A stretch of DNA of 64,000 nt, from assembly GCF_038050405.1 (NCBI RefSeq), contig NZ_CP150900.1, positions 4,278,001-4,342,000 on the forward strand, in the 5' to 3' direction. Every line of letters starts with the position of its first letter. Position 1 is the stretch's first letter. The stretch is from Paraburkholderia sp. IMGN_8. Its GTDB lineage: Bacteria; Pseudomonadota; Gammaproteobacteria; Burkholderiales; Burkholderiaceae. Below, piece after piece: positions 61,562 through 64,000 of the stretch. Made by a program: the position numbers and the translations under genes. A model generated the notes under the pieces. It was not told the DNA's origin and did no database searches. It saw only the letters and a list, made by a program, of their open reading frames with translations.

Positions 61562-62431
61562 ATGAAGACGGTTGGTGTCATCGGACTCGGGAACATGGGG
61601 CGTGGAATGGCCCTATCGTTGAAGCGCGGAGGCTACAAGGTTCTTGGATTTGATGCGGCACCTGGCGTGGCCGAGAAGCTCCAGGACGAAGGCGTTGAGG
61701 CGCGCGCCTCCGTCGCCGACATCTCGCGTGATTCCGACGTACTTATCCTGAGCCTGCCGACGTCGGACATCGTAGAGAAGGTGGTGCTCGGCGAAGGCGG
61801 TGTTGCAGCCAGCGCCAAAAGCGGCCTTATTGTCGTGGACACCACCACGGCGGACCCGAACAGCACACGAAAGGTGGCGGCAGCGCTGCGCGAAGTAAAG
61901 GTGGGCTTTGTCGACGGCCCGGTGAGTGGTGGTCCGAAGGGCGCCGCTACCGCCACGATGACAATGGTTCTGGGCGGCTCGGAACAGGATGTCGCGACTG
62001 TCGAGCCCATTCTTTCGGTCATCAGCGCCAAACGCGTACACGTCGGCCCTGTGGGCGCAGGTCACGTAACAAAAATCATCAACAACCTTCTGACCGGCGT
62101 ACACCTTCTGGCAACCAGCGAAGCCGTCCGTGCGGCGGAAGCCGTTGGCGTTGACCCGCAAAAGCTGGTCGAGGCGCTAAACGGCGGCTCGGGCCGCAAT
62201 AGCGCGACGTTGACGAATTACCCCACGTGGATATTCAACGACAAGTTCGACTCCGGCTTCACGATGAAGCTGATGCGTAAGGACGTTCGCCTTGCGATGG
62301 ACCTGCTGCGCAGCATCGACGCCAATGCGCCGATAAGCGCGGAAGCGGGCCGCTTGTGGGCGGAGAGCGCCAGCTCCATTGGTGATGCGGAAGATTTCAA
62401 TCGCATCGTCCAGTTCGTTCCGGAACGGTAA
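61562..62431 (+). CDS. 3-hydroxyisobutyrate dehydrogenase-family oxidoreductase
   Basis: A 289-residue beta-hydroxyacid dehydrogenase. The NAD(P)-binding GLGNMGRGMA is at residues 8-17, the substrate motif DGPVSGGPKGAATATM near 118, and catalytic Lys171 in GHVTKIINN. Family members oxidise 3-hydroxyisobutyrate, tartronate, threonate and similar acids. The exact acid is not clear. The ATG at 61562 follows GGGGAGTGGACTT. The aldehyde dehydrogenase 25 bases downstream probably uses the product, giving a two-step acid pathway under LysR control. Confidence 0.9.
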   Translation: MKTVGVIGLGNMGRGMALSLKRGGYKVLGFDAAPGVAEKLQDEGVEARASVADISRDSDVLILSLPTSDIVEKVVLGEGGVAASAKSGLIVVDTTTADPNSTRKVAAALREVKVGFVDGPVSGGPKGAATATMTMVLGGSEQDVATVEPILSVISAKRVHVGPVGAGHVTKIINNLLTGVHLLATSEAVRAAEAVGVDPQKLVEALNGGSGRNSATLTNYPTWIFNDKFDSGFTMKLMRKDVRLAMDLLRSIDANAPISAEAGRLWAESASSIGDAEDFNRIVQFVPER

Positions 62432-62455
62432 TCGACAGCTACAGGAGTATTGAAA

Positions 62456-63967
62456 GTGGAATTCAACGAAGCAGAACAGTTGCTGGCCGCATTTGCGCAT
62501 TTCTTCCCGGGCGTGAAGACCATCGGTTCTTTCGTCGGTGGCGAGCTTGTCGAAGGTACCGGCGACGATATCCAGCTTTACAACCCTGCAACAGGAAAGG
62601 CGAGCCTCGCATACAAGGACGGCGGAGCCGCAATCGCGGCACAGGCTGCCGATGCGGCAGAACGTGCGCAGAAGGAGTGGTGGGCGTTGACCCACGCGGC
62701 ACGTGGACGGGTGATGTTTGCCATCGCGCGCGAATTGCGCTCCGATGTCGAGAACATTGCACGCCTGGAGTCGATTGGCTCTGGCAAGCCGATTCGCGAC
62801 TGTCGCGGCGAAGTCGCGAAGGTGGCAGAGATGTTCGAATACTACGGCGGCTGGACCGACAAGTTTTACGGCGAAGTGATTCCGGTGCCGACGTCGCACT
62901 TGAACTACACGCGTCGTGAGCCTGCAGGTACGGTGTTGCAGATTACACCGTGGAACGCGCCCATCTTCACATGCGGTTGGCAAGTTGCGCCGGCCATCGC
63001 GATGGGCAACGCTGTTCTTCTCAAACCGTCCGAATTGACGCCCTTCACATCGCTGGTCGTCGGCATGCTTGCCGAGAAAGCGGGAGCACCGAAGGGGCTC
63101 ATCAATGTCCTGTCAGGATACGGCCACACGGTCGGGCAGGCAGCCATTGGCAACAAGGCTGTCAAGAAAGTCGTGTTCGTCGGCTCGCCCGCGACCGGTA
63201 TCCGGATTGCAGAAGCCGCCGCGAAGCGTGTGCTTCCGTGCGTACTTGAGCTCGGCGGCAAGTCGGCGAACATCATCTTCGGCGACGCAGACCTGAAGCG
63301 CGCAGCGCTAACCGCCCAGGCCGCGATTTTCGCCGGCGCGGGCCAAAGCTGCGTCGCGGGTTCGCGGCTGCTGGTGCAAAGGTCGATTTACAACGAGTTC
63401 GTCGAAATGGTCGCCACGGGCGCGAAGAAGATTAAGGTCGGGGCGCCACTGGACGACGCGACGGAGGTCGGTCCGATTAACAATCGCCGGCAGTACGAAC
63501 ACGTCATGAAGATGATTTCGAGTGGCGTGGACGCTGGTGCAACGCTGTCAGCCGGTTCTACGGACGTCTCCGAGGGTGGCTATTTTGTTTCGCCGACCGT
63601 GCTGTCAAACGTGACGAACGACATGGACGTCGCGCGCACCGAGATTTTTGGGCCGGTCGTGGCCGCCATTCCATTTGATTCAGAAGAGGAAGCGCTCGCC
63701 ATTGCGAACGATACAGAATTTGGACTTGCAGGCGCAGTGTGGACGACCGATGTCGGTCGCGCGCATCGCGTGGCGGCGCAGGTCAATGCCGGAACATTCT
63801 GGATTAATGGGTACAAGACCATCAATGTCGCGTCGCCGTTCGGTGGCTATGGTCTGAGCGGCTACGGACGTTCGAGCGGTGTCGAAGCGCTCTACGAATA
63901 TACGCAAACCAAGAGCGTTTGGGTGGAAACGGCCAAAGAGCCGGCTACGGCGTTTGGCTATCTGTAA
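62456..63967 (+). CDS. aldehyde dehydrogenase
   Basis: A 503-residue aldehyde dehydrogenase. Catalytic Cys299 lies in GQSCVAGS and catalytic Glu in LELGGKSAN; the cofactor motif is FVGSPATG. A GTG at 62456 is the best start, with AGGAG eight bases upstream; a TTG two codons earlier is possible. The N-terminal about 20 residues (VEFNEAEQLLAAFAHFFPGV) are an unusual extension. Second gene of the LysR-controlled pair. The substrate is not clear; a semialdehyde from the upstream dehydrogenase is likely. Confidence 0.9.
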   Translation: MEFNEAEQLLAAFAHFFPGVKTIGSFVGGELVEGTGDDIQLYNPATGKASLAYKDGGAAIAAQAADAAERAQKEWWALTHAARGRVMFAIARELRSDVENIARLESIGSGKPIRDCRGEVAKVAEMFEYYGGWTDKFYGEVIPVPTSHLNYTRREPAGTVLQITPWNAPIFTCGWQVAPAIAMGNAVLLKPSELTPFTSLVVGMLAEKAGAPKGLINVLSGYGHTVGQAAIGNKAVKKVVFVGSPATGIRIAEAAAKRVLPCVLELGGKSANIIFGDADLKRAALTAQAAIFAGAGQSCVAGSRLLVQRSIYNEFVEMVATGAKKIKVGAPLDDATEVGPINNRRQYEHVMKMISSGVDAGATLSAGSTDVSEGGYFVSPTVLSNVTNDMDVARTEIFGPVVAAIPFDSEEEALAIANDTEFGLAGAVWTTDVGRAHRVAAQVNAGTFWINGYKTINVASPFGGYGLSGYGRSSGVEALYEYTQTKSVWVETAKEPATAFGYL

Positions 63968-64000
63968 CAGCGCAGTGCCCTCGCTCACTAGAAGAGCGAG

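Overview
The window looks like an accessory part of a genome from the Burkholderiaceae (Burkholderia, Paraburkholderia, Caballeronia group), most likely a second chromosome or megaplasmid. The pointers are a Burkholderia-type porin, a DUF4148 exported protein, an H-NS-like protein, several small Burkholderia-restricted families, an imuA-imuB-dnaE2 cassette and high GC with GTG starts. No rRNA, tRNA, CRISPR array or intact insertion sequence was seen.

Layout. 1-4 kb: small accessory genes (a HEPN-like partial gene, a two-gene unit of unknown role, an AbrB-type antitoxin with a decayed PIN toxin, a small HEAGH metalloprotease-like protein) and the first copy of a three-gene cassette. 4.2-15.5 kb: one coherent hydroxyproline-type catabolic locus: binding protein, porin, ABC ATPase, two permeases, DapA-family deaminase, hydroxyproline 2-epimerase, FAD dehydrogenase, aldehyde dehydrogenase, a second racemase-family enzyme and a GntR regulator. 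Two nearly identical promoter/operator modules precede the binding-protein and ATPase genes. 15.5-27 kb: a gene graveyard with short hypothetical genes, tandem paralogues and remnants (yedK 3' end, DUF429, PIN, M24 peptidase, GDCCVxC). 27-32 kb: an exported alpha/beta hydrolase, an AcuI-type reductase, a truncated H-NS-like protein, a DUF4148 protein and a large protein of unknown function.

32-38.6 kb: a second broken yedK copy, then CcdA plus thioredoxin, then a mercury locus (merR, divergent frameshifted merT, merP, GDCCVxC protein) with a textbook 19-bp-spacer MerR promoter, a methyltransferase, and a TetR regulator next to an AhpD-like enzyme. 38.7-42.7 kb: an ECF sigma factor with its NrsF membrane anti-sigma, divergent from a bufferin metallophore operon (bufA1, bufB, bufC, DoxX). 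The latter is preceded by an exact GTAACC-N16-CGAA SigF promoter. 42.7-46.2 kb: remnants, a candidate sRNA, an acyltransferase and the second copy of the three-gene cassette.

46.2-54.5 kb: the SOS mutagenesis operon imuA-imuB-dnaE2 with a perfect LexA box, a membrane protein, then a decayed dnaE2 5' end that still has its own LexA box, then an intact SRAP/yedK gene. 54.5-58 kb: a compact three-gene unit of a large serine recombinase and two ParB-like proteins with overlapping genes and a 17-bp palindrome at its head. 58.5-64 kb: a VOC protein and serine acetyltransferase pair, and a LysR regulator divergent from a 3-hydroxyisobutyrate-dehydrogenase-family oxidoreductase and an aldehyde dehydrogenase.

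The strongest leads for new biology are the duplicated three-gene cassette (one copy divergent from the SOS box of imuA), the recombinase-ParB-ParB unit, the repeated fragments of DNA-damage genes (yedK, dnaE2) and the paired operator modules of the hydroxyproline locus. All function calls come from reading the sequence; no database search was run.
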